Assembly: GCA_030527885.1 (NCBI GenBank)
Contig: JAUMZY010000002.1
Coordinates: forward strand, 62,001 to 126,000
Direction of reading: 5' to 3'
Origin: Corynebacterium sp.
GTDB lineage: Bacteria > Actinomycetota > Actinomycetes > Mycobacteriales > Mycobacteriaceae
Length of the DNA stretch: 64,000 bases
The translations under genes and the position numbers were made by a program. Shown piece by piece: positions 43,036 to 51,157 of the stretch (the stretch's first letter is position 1; every line of letters starts with the position of its first letter). The notes below the pieces were generated by a model that did no database searches, was not told the origin of the DNA, and saw only the letters and a program-made list of their open reading frames with translations.

Positions 43036-43587
43036 ATGGTCCCCTTAATTTTACCTTTCGATGGTAAGGTGCCGCGCATCCATAAAACGGCATATATTGC
43101 CCCCAATGCCACCATCATTGGTGATGTGGAGATCGGGGAGTACGCCTCGGTGTTTTATGGTTGCGTGTTGCGGGGTGACATCAATCGCATCAGCATCGGC
43201 AATCGAACAAACATTCAAGACAATAGTGTGTTGCATGTCGATGCCGATGCGCCATGCGTGTTAGGCGACGAAGTCACCGTGGGCCACTTGGCGCTGGTTC
43301 ACGGCGCTACTGTACACGATGGCGTGCTGGTGGGGATGAATGCAAACCTGTTGTCCCGTTCGGTGATTGGGGCTGGTTCCTTGATTGCTGCCGGCGCGGT
43401 TGTGCTGGAGGGGCAAGAGATCCCGCCGAAATCGTTGGCCGCCGGGGTGCCCGCTAAGGTACGCCGGCAGCTTTCCGATGAGCAGTCCGCTGGCTTCATT
43501 CCGCACGCCGCTCGGTATGTGCAGACGGCAGCCCGCCAGGCATCCCTGGCGGAGACGCTGACGTTGGCCGAGGTTCAAATAGAATAA
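43036..43587 (+). CDS. Gamma carbonic anhydrase-like left-handed beta-helix protein
   Basis: 183 residues of hexapeptide repeats (PNATIIGDVEIGEYASVFYGCVLRG, NRTNIQDNSVLHVD, VTVGHLALVHGATV, VLVGMNANLLSRSVIG), then a C-terminal helix. Histidines at the expected zinc positions (HVD, VGHLALVHG) are present. Homologues such as PaaY/YrdA are called gamma carbonic anhydrases but often act as thioesterases or have unknown activity. The 3' end overlaps the convergent ROK gene by 13 bp. Confidence 0.88.
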   Translation: MVPLILPFDGKVPRIHKTAYIAPNATIIGDVEIGEYASVFYGCVLRGDINRISIGNRTNIQDNSVLHVDADAPCVLGDEVTVGHLALVHGATVHDGVLVGMNANLLSRSVIGAGSLIAAGAVVLEGQEIPPKSLAAGVPAKVRRQLSDEQSAGFIPHAARYVQTAARQASLAETLTLAEVQIE

Positions 43588-44603
43588 GTCCCGCCATTGA
43601 ATTCTATTTGCTTGGTAAATCCGAGTGGATCGGTGAGCAAACCATTTAACGCTAATGCCCGGGCTGCTGCTCGGGCATTATCGATATGCGTGGGAATGAC
43701 CCGCACCTCAACGCCGCTGGACTCGGGCGATTCCCGCAACGCCCGCCCCACCGCATGTGCATCAGTGGGGTTGGCGAAGGCGGAACCAGCCAAAACAACG
43801 GTGTCCGGTTTGGTTTGCACCGTGAGATCCACAGCGGCTTCTGCCAGCGTGGCGTAATTTCCCACCTTGATGAGCTCCACGGAATTCATGGTGTGAATGG
43901 CCGTGCCAGTGGAATCATCCACATAAAACACCAGGCCGCGGTGTTCGTGTGGGGTTTCGTCGGCGGTGGGGCGCAGCGGTGGCTCTTGGGCTTGCTGCTC
44001 GGCGCCGGCGATAGCTTCGATGACACTGGTCACAGTGATGGGGACGTCGAAAAGCCGTTCGAGCGGGGTGACGATGTCTTGGCCCTCCCACCCCAAGTTA
44101 GGGGCGGTGATAAATTTCTGCTCTCTGACCACACCGGACGTGGATACGCCGATATTGACCAGCGGCAGCTTCGTTGCAGCCACCATCGCATTGATGTGGG
44201 GAATGATTTCCGCAATGAACGTATTCATCCGGTGTTTGGCCGGCGTGATTTCTACAAATTGCTCCCGCAGTAATTGCCCCCGGGTGCCATAAATGCCCAG
44301 GTAGGTGGATTTCGTACCCAGTGCTACGCCCACATGTACCCAGGGGGTGGGGGTCATTTCCAGGGGGATTTTGGGGCGCCCTGGTCCTTCAGCCGTAATT
44401 TTGTCGGGTCGTTCCCGCACCAATTGGGCATTGATCAACGCCATGACAGCCCGGGCGATCGTGGGCTGCGAATGGGTGGAATGCTCAAATAAATGAGTGC
44501 GGGTTACCGGCTGCTTTAGACGAATGATCCGTAAACACACGGCCGCCGGTGTCGTGGGGCCGCGGAATACAGATGAGACGCCAAAGTTAGATTGTGGGCA
44601 CAT
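43575..44603 (-). CDS. cysR: ROK-family transcriptional regulator, probable CysR
   Basis: 342 residues. An N-terminal winged helix-turn-helix (RIIRLKQPVTRTHLFEHSTHSQPTIARAVMALI) is followed by a ROK sugar-kinase-like domain (VGVALGTKSTYLGIYGTRG, VNIGVSTSGVV, PNLGWEG). The kinase catalytic and zinc motifs are incomplete, consistent with a regulator. In C. glutamicum CysR is a ROK protein that activates sulphur-assimilation genes and is itself repressed by McbR. A McbR-type box 22 bp before this start supports the same identity here. The symbol is given on that basis, not on alignment. Confidence 0.78.
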   Translation of the reverse strand: MCPQSNFGVSSVFRGPTTPAAVCLRIIRLKQPVTRTHLFEHSTHSQPTIARAVMALINAQLVRERPDKITAEGPGRPKIPLEMTPTPWVHVGVALGTKSTYLGIYGTRGQLLREQFVEITPAKHRMNTFIAEIIPHINAMVAATKLPLVNIGVSTSGVVREQKFITAPNLGWEGQDIVTPLERLFDVPITVTSVIEAIAGAEQQAQEPPLRPTADETPHEHRGLVFYVDDSTGTAIHTMNSVELIKVGNYATLAEAAVDLTVQTKPDTVVLAGSAFANPTDAHAVGRALRESPESSGVEVRVIPTHIDNARAAARALALNGLLTDPLGFTKQIEFNGGTYSI

Positions 44604-44624
44604 GAAAAGAATTTTAGCCTCTAA

Positions 44625-44640
44625 CAGACAATCCTGTCTA
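44625..44640. promoter_or_regulatory. McbR-type operator upstream of the cysR-like gene
   Basis: CAGAC-AATCCT-GTCTA differs at one base from the McbR motif TAGAC-N6-GTCTA and lies 22 bp upstream of the ATG. It parallels the metQ box at 29726. Confidence 0.65.
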
Positions 44641-45071
44641 ATGTATGTATAGGTAAAGGCATTAAAAATGTATTAATTGTTCATTGTGGGGGCTATCACT
44701 TTTGGGTGAGATTCGCGGCGTTTTTCTTGTTTTATTCGGGCTAAATGTGGGGTTTATTCCCTGTTTTAGGGTGGGAAACTGCCGCTTTTAATGTTGCGTC
44801 ATGGCGGAATAACATAGATAATAATAAATGTAACCTATAAAATAGTTCTTCGCTGGGATTTGTGTGAATAAAAATAGTTGCACGTCAACCGCATGCTGGG
44901 GCGGGGATTTTGGGGCGTAATGAGGTAACAAATGTCAGCTTGCGCCTGTTGGTCGGTATTTTATTCGGCAGCGGCCCGAACGAATAGAAATTATTGTACC
45001 TAACGATGTATAGAAATTAGATAGTTAAACATCCAAAATTATATCAATGGGAAAGGTTTTGCGTCATATAT
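44641..45071. other. 431 bp intergenic region
   Basis: A/T-rich sequence between the divergent cysR-like promoter and the 3' end of the sirtuin gene. No open frame with a ribosome-binding site was found. A small RNA cannot be excluded, but no terminator-like hairpin marks one. Confidence 0.5.
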
Positions 45072-45860
45072 TTAGCTTTTCGACGCCCGCAAATCCGCAA
45101 CTAATAGCGGCAACCCCTGGGCCGCGGTGGTCACCCAACTCACAGACGCCACCGGCGTCAAACCCGTCGCCGCCGGCGAAATCTCCACAATCGGAACCCC
45201 GCACTGACGCGCAATATCCGGCAATGCCGCAGCCGGATACACCACCCCAGAAGTGCCCACGATAACCACCAGGTCAGCACTCCGCATCCAGTACTCTGCC
45301 TGCGACCATTCCCATTCCGGCAATGACTCCCCGAACCACACGACGCCAGGCCGAATGGCCTGCCCACACTCCGGACAGGCCGGCGGGGTCAGGCGGGTGG
45401 CCGGCTCCGTGGGGAGCTGGACCTCGTCGTAAAGCAAAGCACAGGCAGAACACCGCCAAGCAAACAAGCTGCCATGCAGATGCGCAACCTTCTGCGACCC
45501 GGCGCGTTCATGCAAATCATCAATATTCTGGGTGGTAACAAGCATCTCATCGCATAAGTGTTCCCATTGCGCCAGTGCAAGGTGCCCCGCATTGGGGGTC
45601 GCCTGCCGAGCCACCTGCGCCCGCCACAAATACCACGCCCACATGGGATCTGGATCCCTATGCCACGCATCAATGCTGGCCATGGCTTGCGGATCCACGT
45701 TCTCCCACAAACTAGTTTTGTCGTTCCGGTATGTCTCCAACCCCGACTCCGCCGACATGCCGGCGCCCGTAAAAACATGAACCCGCCGCGCGTGATGGAT
45801 AGCTTCACGCACCGCGGGCGGAAAAACAGTATAAGTAGTAATGCGCAGCGATCCGGTCAT
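45072..45860 (-). CDS. cobB: Sir2-family NAD-dependent deacylase (CobB type)
   Basis: 262 residues. Sirtuin hallmarks: VFTGAGMSAESGLETYR (NAD loop), TTQNIDDLHERAG, HLHGSLF with catalytic His, a four-cysteine zinc site (CSAC and CPEC), RPGVVWFGESLP and VIVGTSGVVYPAA. It removes acyl groups from lysines at the expense of NAD+. The TYRNDK segment aligns with the Tyr-x-x-Arg position that marks desuccinylases of class III, though with an altered loop. The other sirtuin gene, at 29761, is broken, so this is the only intact one in the window. Confidence 0.92.
   Translation of the reverse strand: MTGSLRITTYTVFPPAVREAIHHARRVHVFTGAGMSAESGLETYRNDKTSLWENVDPQAMASIDAWHRDPDPMWAWYLWRAQVARQATPNAGHLALAQWEHLCDEMLVTTQNIDDLHERAGSQKVAHLHGSLFAWRCSACALLYDEVQLPTEPATRLTPPACPECGQAIRPGVVWFGESLPEWEWSQAEYWMRSADLVVIVGTSGVVYPAAALPDIARQCGVPIVEISPAATGLTPVASVSWVTTAAQGLPLLVADLRASKS
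45076..45085 (+). repeat. CTTTTCGACG motif at the cobB 3' end
   Basis: The copy overlaps the last codons of cobB (encoding ASKS-stop on the minus strand), in the orientation opposite to most gene-end copies. Confidence 0.45.
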
Positions 45861-45894
45861 GGTTATATTCTACAAACCTGCCCGCTGCGGCCTC

Positions 45895-46593
45895 CTACAT
45901 GGCGGTATAAAACACCTGGTAAGCATTGAGCAGATTCGTCAGCTCATACACGTCGTATTCTTTGGTGCTCTCCAACTTGCCATGGGACGGAATGTCCTGC
46001 TGCGCAGCCTTCCGGGTATCAACCGGGGCAGCCACATACGGTTGATAATTAAAGCCCACAAATTCGCCAGCTTTCGACGACACCACTTGGAACCCCACGA
46101 CATCCACCCACCGGGCCGCAAACCCTTTACCAATGGGTGGCTTAGTTTCAAACCCCACGCTATTGATATAAAGGGTACTGGGCCGCAGCTTATAGAAGAT
46201 GCCCAGGGGGAGGTAAAAGCCCAAACCAATGCCGGCCGGAATGAAAGAGAGCAAGAAAATCATAACCATGGTCTGCCAAAATTGCGGCCCTTGGGAAATC
46301 GTATCTAGGCCGTACATCAGGCCTTTGATAACTGCGAGCGTTAAGATTGCCCCCAGGACGCCCGGCAACCACAAGAATAATTTAATGCCTTTAAAAATGA
46401 ACTTGGTGGCTTTTTCGGAATTCTTCTGCCGTAGTGTCTGCATGGGGTAGCGGCCATCCACCGGCCGCAGCTGCTGCGAAAATCTACCTGCAATGACATT
46501 AGATAGCTCGTCTTGATAGTACAGCTGCAATTGCTCCGGTAGCAGTTGCACACCACCAGGTACTGACTGCTGATAATGGGGATTCATTGTCAT
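45895..46593 (-). CDS. Two-helix membrane protein of unknown function
   Basis: 232 residues. An N-terminal cytoplasmic part of about 65 residues precedes two membrane helices (LFLWLPGVLGAILTLAVIKG and MVMIFLLSFIPAGIGLGFYL). A C-terminal beta-rich domain follows (STLYINSVGFETKPPIGKGFAARWVDVVGFQVV) that resembles PH-like membrane-associated domains. It ends ELTNLLNAYQVFY. The same plan and a similar LLNxYxxxY ending occur at 60945 and 61662, so these three are distant paralogues. Function unknown. ATG 46593 is used; ATG 46587 is an alternative. Confidence 0.75.
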   Translation of the reverse strand: MTMNPHYQQSVPGGVQLLPEQLQLYYQDELSNVIAGRFSQQLRPVDGRYPMQTLRQKNSEKATKFIFKGIKLFLWLPGVLGAILTLAVIKGLMYGLDTISQGPQFWQTMVMIFLLSFIPAGIGLGFYLPLGIFYKLRPSTLYINSVGFETKPPIGKGFAARWVDVVGFQVVSSKAGEFVGFNYQPYVAAPVDTRKAAQQDIPSHGKLESTKEYDVYELTNLLNAYQVFYTAM

Positions 46594-46917
46594 GGTTTGT
46601 AGATCCTATTGATTTGTCTATATGCGGTTTTTATTCTTGCTGGGGATGTAAGTTTCTGACCGCATCATCACGAACCAGGACGAAACGCCACCAGCATTAC
46701 TGAAATGCAGTTAAAACTCCAAGGGGGATGGTAAAAATGCCTTTTACCAGTATTGCTTTTATATTACCCGTATTATTAGGTGCAAGTCATATGACCTATC
46801 CTTATGTTCTCTTGGTGAATTACGCGCAATAAAATTCAAGTTTTTATCAGCCTTATCTGCTATAAACCGAGTTCTCGTTAAGTATTTACATACCTATAGG
46901 GCTTAAAATTACTTCCC
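46594..46917. other. 324-bp divergent promoter region
   Basis: Lies between two divergent genes and is A/T-rich. TAGGTGCAAGTCATATGACC at 46777 includes a CATATG palindrome and might be an operator, but no regulator can be named. No gene seen. Confidence 0.45.
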
Positions 46918-48000
46918 ATGACCTTTAAATTTGATATCCCTGAGGTTGATGGTCTGAGCGTTCGCATCATGACCGCCGAAGATGCCGCAGTGCGGGCACA
47001 GGCTTATTTAAGAATTCTCAATCGGCTCACTGACCGGTATGTTTTAGCAGATGTCACCGCAGAATCTCCCTTCGCACCCTATCTAACCTTCGACCCCCAA
47101 CGTGGGGATATCGGCCTCATCCTTGAAGACGAACAACACCAACCCGTGGCCAGTATGTGGGTGGCCTTCATCAAAGCCAGCGGGTTCATCGCAGAATCCG
47201 TACCAGAAATGGTCGTCAGCGTTGATCCCACCTGGCGGGGTAAAGGCCTCGGCGGCTGGCTCGTTAAACAAGCAATCAACTACGGCCGCACCCACGGCTG
47301 GCAAGGCATATCCGTGAGCGTTGAACCGGAAAGCCCAGCCCGCCGCTTGTATGCGCGCAATGAATTTGTCACCCAAAACGCCAATGACATCATGTTGCGC
47401 ACACTGAGCCCACTCATCAAAGCCGTGGCCGTGTACTGCGGTTCTGTCGTAGGGGAACGCCCAGAATACGCAGAAGCCGCAGCCGCCCTGGGCACCGAAC
47501 TCGCCAACCGCGGCATCACCATGGTATACGGCGGGGCCAGCGTCGGCCTGATGGGCGAAGCCGCCTCCGCCTGCTTGGCTGCCGGTGGTGAAGTCATTGG
47601 GGTGATGCCCCGTGACCTCGCGGATTTGGAATTAGCACACTCCGGACTGAGCCGCCTGGAACTCACAGACAATATTCTGGCCCGCAAAACCCGCATGGAA
47701 GAACTGGCGGATGCCTTCGTGGCCTTGCCCGGCGGGATGGGAACCCTGGAAGAAGTATCTGAAGTTCTGGTACGGCAACAATTGGGGCCATATACGGGAC
47801 CAGTAGCCCTCCTTAACGTGGAGGACTACTGGTCACCGTTACTGCAGGCACTGCGTGCCATGGGTGAGGAAGGCTTCATATGGGAGCGCTACCTCGACGC
47901 CATTGTTGTGGCTGATTCTATTGATGGCTTATTCACTGGCTTTAATAACTGGGCCAACCCTGGCCTGAAGTGGCGCAAGGGTGGGCTCCGGAGTCATTAA
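46918..48000 (+). CDS. Fusion of a GNAT acetyltransferase with a LOG/YvdD-type phosphoribohydrolase
   Basis: 360 residues in one frame. Residues 1-165 form a GNAT domain with the acetyl-CoA motif VDPTWRGKGLGGWL (102-115) and PARRLYARNEF. Residues 168-345 are a Rossmann LOG domain: VAVYCGSVVG, GITMVYGGASVGLMG, and the diagnostic PGGMGTLEE (271-279). LOG enzymes release free bases from nucleoside 5'-monophosphates (cytokinin riboside monophosphates in plants); the bacterial substrates are often unknown. The joining is continuous without a stop or frameshift. Whether the GNAT part modifies the LOG substrate is not known. Confidence 0.87.
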   Translation: MTFKFDIPEVDGLSVRIMTAEDAAVRAQAYLRILNRLTDRYVLADVTAESPFAPYLTFDPQRGDIGLILEDEQHQPVASMWVAFIKASGFIAESVPEMVVSVDPTWRGKGLGGWLVKQAINYGRTHGWQGISVSVEPESPARRLYARNEFVTQNANDIMLRTLSPLIKAVAVYCGSVVGERPEYAEAAAALGTELANRGITMVYGGASVGLMGEAASACLAAGGEVIGVMPRDLADLELAHSGLSRLELTDNILARKTRMEELADAFVALPGGMGTLEEVSEVLVRQQLGPYTGPVALLNVEDYWSPLLQALRAMGEEGFIWERYLDAIVVADSIDGLFTGFNNWANPGLKWRKGGLRSH

Positions 48001-48024
48001 TCCTGGTGCTCAAGCTCTGGGGGT

Positions 48025-49164
48025 TTAAGCCAGGGCCCCGTCATCCCCGAGGTCGCCGTAACCGCTGATCATGGGGGCTTCGTTGCTTGATTGGGTCTCT
48101 GCATAGTCATCCAAAGCACCATCACCATCGGCGTCGGTGAGAACACCATCAGCGTAGCCATCATAGTCACTGTCGACGAGAATATGATCAACATGGCCAT
48201 CACCATCGTGATCCTGGTACTGCTGGTCTACTTGGCCGTCGTAGTTGGTGTCGATGTCCGTCCGGTCAGCTACACCATCATGGTTCATGTCGTAGGTGAC
48301 TTTGTCGGTGTGTCCATCGAAGTTGAGGTCCTCGTAGCGAATATCGGTCGTACCATCGTGGTCGAGATCCAGTTCCAACAGGTCGGTTACCCCATCGCTG
48401 TTGGCGTCCCCAACCACTGCATCGTTGAAGCCGTCGTTGTCGAGGTCAACCTCGTGGCTGACTGGTGAACCAGTGTCACCCGCAGCGGCGGTTTGGGTAG
48501 CAGCGGTATCTTGAGAGGGTGCAGCTTCGGGTGCTGCTTCTGGTGCCGGTGCTGCTTCCGGAGCAGGAGCAGCGGCGCCAGTATCAAGATTGACGTGGTT
48601 CACACCCTGGCTGTTTGCAACAGCAGCCTGTTGAGCAGCAGTAACATGGTTAGCACCGCTGGTGCTATCAATCACACCATCCCGGTCATTGTCGTATTCC
48701 CGGTAGTCGCTGACGCCATCACCATCAGTGTCATAAGAAATAGAATCTGTGATGCCATCGTTGTTGGAATCATGGATTTCCACATCGGTTTTGCCGTCAC
48801 CATCGGTGTCGATCCGCTTGTAATCAGCGTCACCATCTTTGTCACTGTCGACGATTTCGGTGTCTAGGCGGCCATCGTGGTTGGTGTCGAAGGAACTGTA
48901 ATCCGTACGACCATCACCATCGGTATCTTCAGTGTGGGCGTTTACGACACCATCTTTATCCAGATCGTAGTCAACTGAATCAATCTTGCCGTCTTCATTG
49001 TGATCAGTTATTTTGGTTTCCGCGAAGCCGTCGCCGTCGGTGTCCACCGAGATCGTATCGGTCTTGCCGTCTTGGTCGGTGTCGGCGACCCCCATCACGA
49101 CGCCGCTTTCCACATCGCTCAGATCAACATTGTTGGGGTTCTGGGTTTGGTTCTCACCGGACAT
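48025..49164 (-). CDS. Acidic DxDxDG-repeat (calcium-binding-like) protein without signal peptide
   Basis: 379 residues from ATG 49164 with AAAGGAAC upstream. Almost the entire protein is repeats of about 13 residues of the type DTDGDGKTD, DSDKDGDADYK, DHDGDGHVDH, resembling thrombospondin-3/EF-hand-like calcium loops. Two arrays (about 24-175 and 240-365) are separated by an Ala/Pro/Glu linker (about 196-225). There is no signal peptide or membrane segment, unlike most such proteins, so it appears cytoplasmic or exported by an unusual route. It is divergent from the dynamin-like operon with 210 bp between, suggesting shared control. No function is established. Confidence 0.82.
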   Translation of the reverse strand: MSGENQTQNPNNVDLSDVESGVVMGVADTDQDGKTDTISVDTDGDGFAETKITDHNEDGKIDSVDYDLDKDGVVNAHTEDTDGDGRTDYSSFDTNHDGRLDTEIVDSDKDGDADYKRIDTDGDGKTDVEIHDSNNDGITDSISYDTDGDGVSDYREYDNDRDGVIDSTSGANHVTAAQQAAVANSQGVNHVNLDTGAAAPAPEAAPAPEAAPEAAPSQDTAATQTAAAGDTGSPVSHEVDLDNDGFNDAVVGDANSDGVTDLLELDLDHDGTTDIRYEDLNFDGHTDKVTYDMNHDGVADRTDIDTNYDGQVDQQYQDHDGDGHVDHILVDSDYDGYADGVLTDADGDGALDDYAETQSSNEAPMISGYGDLGDDGALA

Positions 49165-49210
49165 GGTAGGTTCCTTTCGGATTGCTCTTCTTGCTTGTGT
49201 CGTGAATGGA

Positions 49211-49236
49211 ATACGACAATGTGGATAATTGTTCCC
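49211..49236 (-). promoter_or_regulatory. Possible ECF-type promoter for the repeat protein
   Basis: On the minus strand GGGAAC is followed after 15 nt by CGTAT, resembling ECF sigma promoters (GGAAC...CGT). It lies about 47 bp before the start of the repeat protein. An ECF sigma gene lies in the neighbouring operon. The spacing is slightly short, so this is tentative. Confidence 0.3.
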
Positions 49237-49374
49237 ACCGGCATAAAAAACTTTTTGATCTGCGCCCTGAGCTTGGCATTACGGAAAGACCACTACTGCA
49301 CCTCCACCCGACTGTGCTACTAAATGTGTTACTAAAGTAGAAAGCGATTACCCACCACTCCAGAAAAAAATTTT

Positions 49375-51153
49375 ATGACCACTCAAACCCAACGCACCCC
49401 AGTAGAATCCGTCGCCCGCGCGGCCGAAATCGCACGTCGATACGGCAAAACCGCCGCCGCTGACCGGGCGTTAAAAACCCTCAAAGCTGAATTCCGGGCC
49501 GGCACCGTCGTTGTCATCGGTGAAGTGAAGAGAGGAAAATCCTCATTAGTTAACGCCCTCATTGGGTGCCGCAATTTATTGCCTGTTGACGTTTTAACCT
49601 GCACCAGCGCCCCCATCAGGGTTACATCCCTAGGTGGTGACAACCCAGAAGACGCACCCCCATACCCACAGGTGAACTTAGTGCGCGGCGCAGAACGCCA
49701 ACCCATTGACCCCCCGGAACTGTACACATGGGTCACCCAGGCCGGTGCAGATTTAGAACTCGACCTCCCCAGCGCAGCCGAAATTACCTTAAGGTGCGAT
49801 AGCCTCGCCGGGGTTACCATCATTGATACCCCCGGTGTGGGGGGATTAGACCAACAAGCCGTGAAGTCCGCGCTACTAGAAGCCCGCAATGCCGGCGTAC
49901 TCATCATGGTGTGCGACGCCTCCAGTCCCATCACCTCCCCAGAAATGGAGATCCTGCGCGAAGCGAAAGAAACTGTCGGCGGCGTCATCGTCGCAGTCAC
50001 CAAAACGGATAAAAACATCCGCAGGTGGAAATCCATCATCAGCGATAACCAACGCCTCATAGCCGACCACCTCGGATTAGACCTCCCTGTCATTGGGGTA
50101 TCCAGCCTGCGGGCCTCCGACGCCGCCGAAATCGCCGACCCCGTCCGCCGCGCCGAAATCGAAAACAGGTGCGGCATCACCGCCCTGCGGCAAAGCATCA
50201 TGAGCCAACTCAAGCAACCCAAAAACATTGGGGAACGGGCGGCCATGCAATCCATGAAGACCACACTCACCACCATCTTGCGGACCGTCAAACAAGACAT
50301 TGAGGTACTCAACGGATCCAACGACGCCGTCGGCCAACTCGAAACCGAACGCAATAACCTCGAAAAACTCCGGGAAGAATCCTCCGAATTCGAACAGCGC
50401 TTCCAACGCGACTTGGCTATATCCCGCAATAAAGTCACCGACGACCTCGATAAAAAACTCGAAGACATCAAACAACACTGGCAGGAACAAATCAACCGGC
50501 AACAATTCCGAGTGCTACGCTCCAAACCGCAGGTTTTCACCAGCCAGATCGAAACCGAACTGCGGGCACTCATGGAACAAACCGTCGCAGAGATGCTGGA
50601 ATCCATGTCGAAAACCGCAAACTCCCTGTTCACCGACCAGCCAGAAGTCATTGAAGAAATCCTCTCCACCGCCGTGCAATCCCTGGCACCGGCGGATGTG
50701 TCAGGTCACACCGTCGAAAAGAAAACCAAAGACATCTTCGACCCCAGCGTGATCAGCATGGGCCTCATCGGATCCAGCCTGCTCTCCGCCGTCGTACCCA
50801 TCGCACCCGTGGCCGGCGTGGTGTGGGTCGGCGTCAACCTTGGTTTCCGCGCCATGCGCAACGGCAAACAACACCTCATCGTGTGGCTGCGCGAAACCAC
50901 CAACACCACCCGCATGGCCACCATCCGCATGCTGGACACCGTCATCACCAGCGCCCGCACGGAACTCATGCTGCGGTACCGGGCGGACCTGCGTGCCAAA
51001 ATCAAAGAGCTGCAAGCCCGCATCGACAACGCCCGCAAAGTGGCCCGCACTTCTGAGGAAGAGCGCCGGGAGCGCATCACTCGCTCCCAGCGCAACGCCT
51101 CTATCATTGAATCCACCGTTAAGGAACTAGACGCACACCTGGCTCGGACGTAA
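49375..51153 (+). CDS. Dynamin-like GTPase, IniA-like
   Basis: 592 residues. GTPase motifs: P-loop GEVKRGKS (49-56), G2 Thr in TCTSAP (about 75-80), G3 DTPG (151-154), G4 TKTD (209-212). A long helical stalk (about 290-450) with coiled-coil character follows. A hydrophobic hairpin (459-491, GLIGSSLLSAVVPIAPVAGVV) probably serves as the membrane-binding paddle, and a basic coiled coil ends the protein. This is the bacterial dynamin layout of mycobacterial IniA, which remodels membranes and is induced by cell-wall drugs. The ATG lacks a clear Shine-Dalgarno. A second dynamin-like gene follows after 4 bp. Confidence 0.85.
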   Translation: MTTQTQRTPVESVARAAEIARRYGKTAAADRALKTLKAEFRAGTVVVIGEVKRGKSSLVNALIGCRNLLPVDVLTCTSAPIRVTSLGGDNPEDAPPYPQVNLVRGAERQPIDPPELYTWVTQAGADLELDLPSAAEITLRCDSLAGVTIIDTPGVGGLDQQAVKSALLEARNAGVLIMVCDASSPITSPEMEILREAKETVGGVIVAVTKTDKNIRRWKSIISDNQRLIADHLGLDLPVIGVSSLRASDAAEIADPVRRAEIENRCGITALRQSIMSQLKQPKNIGERAAMQSMKTTLTTILRTVKQDIEVLNGSNDAVGQLETERNNLEKLREESSEFEQRFQRDLAISRNKVTDDLDKKLEDIKQHWQEQINRQQFRVLRSKPQVFTSQIETELRALMEQTVAEMLESMSKTANSLFTDQPEVIEEILSTAVQSLAPADVSGHTVEKKTKDIFDPSVISMGLIGSSLLSAVVPIAPVAGVVWVGVNLGFRAMRNGKQHLIVWLRETTNTTRMATIRMLDTVITSARTELMLRYRADLRAKIKELQARIDNARKVARTSEEERRERITRSQRNASIIESTVKELDAHLART

Positions 51154-51157
51154 CATC

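Noticed and set aside
49383..50669. 428-codon minus-strand frame opposite the first dynamin-like gene
   Set aside because: Shadow of the GTPase gene; Ser/Arg-rich with no domain.
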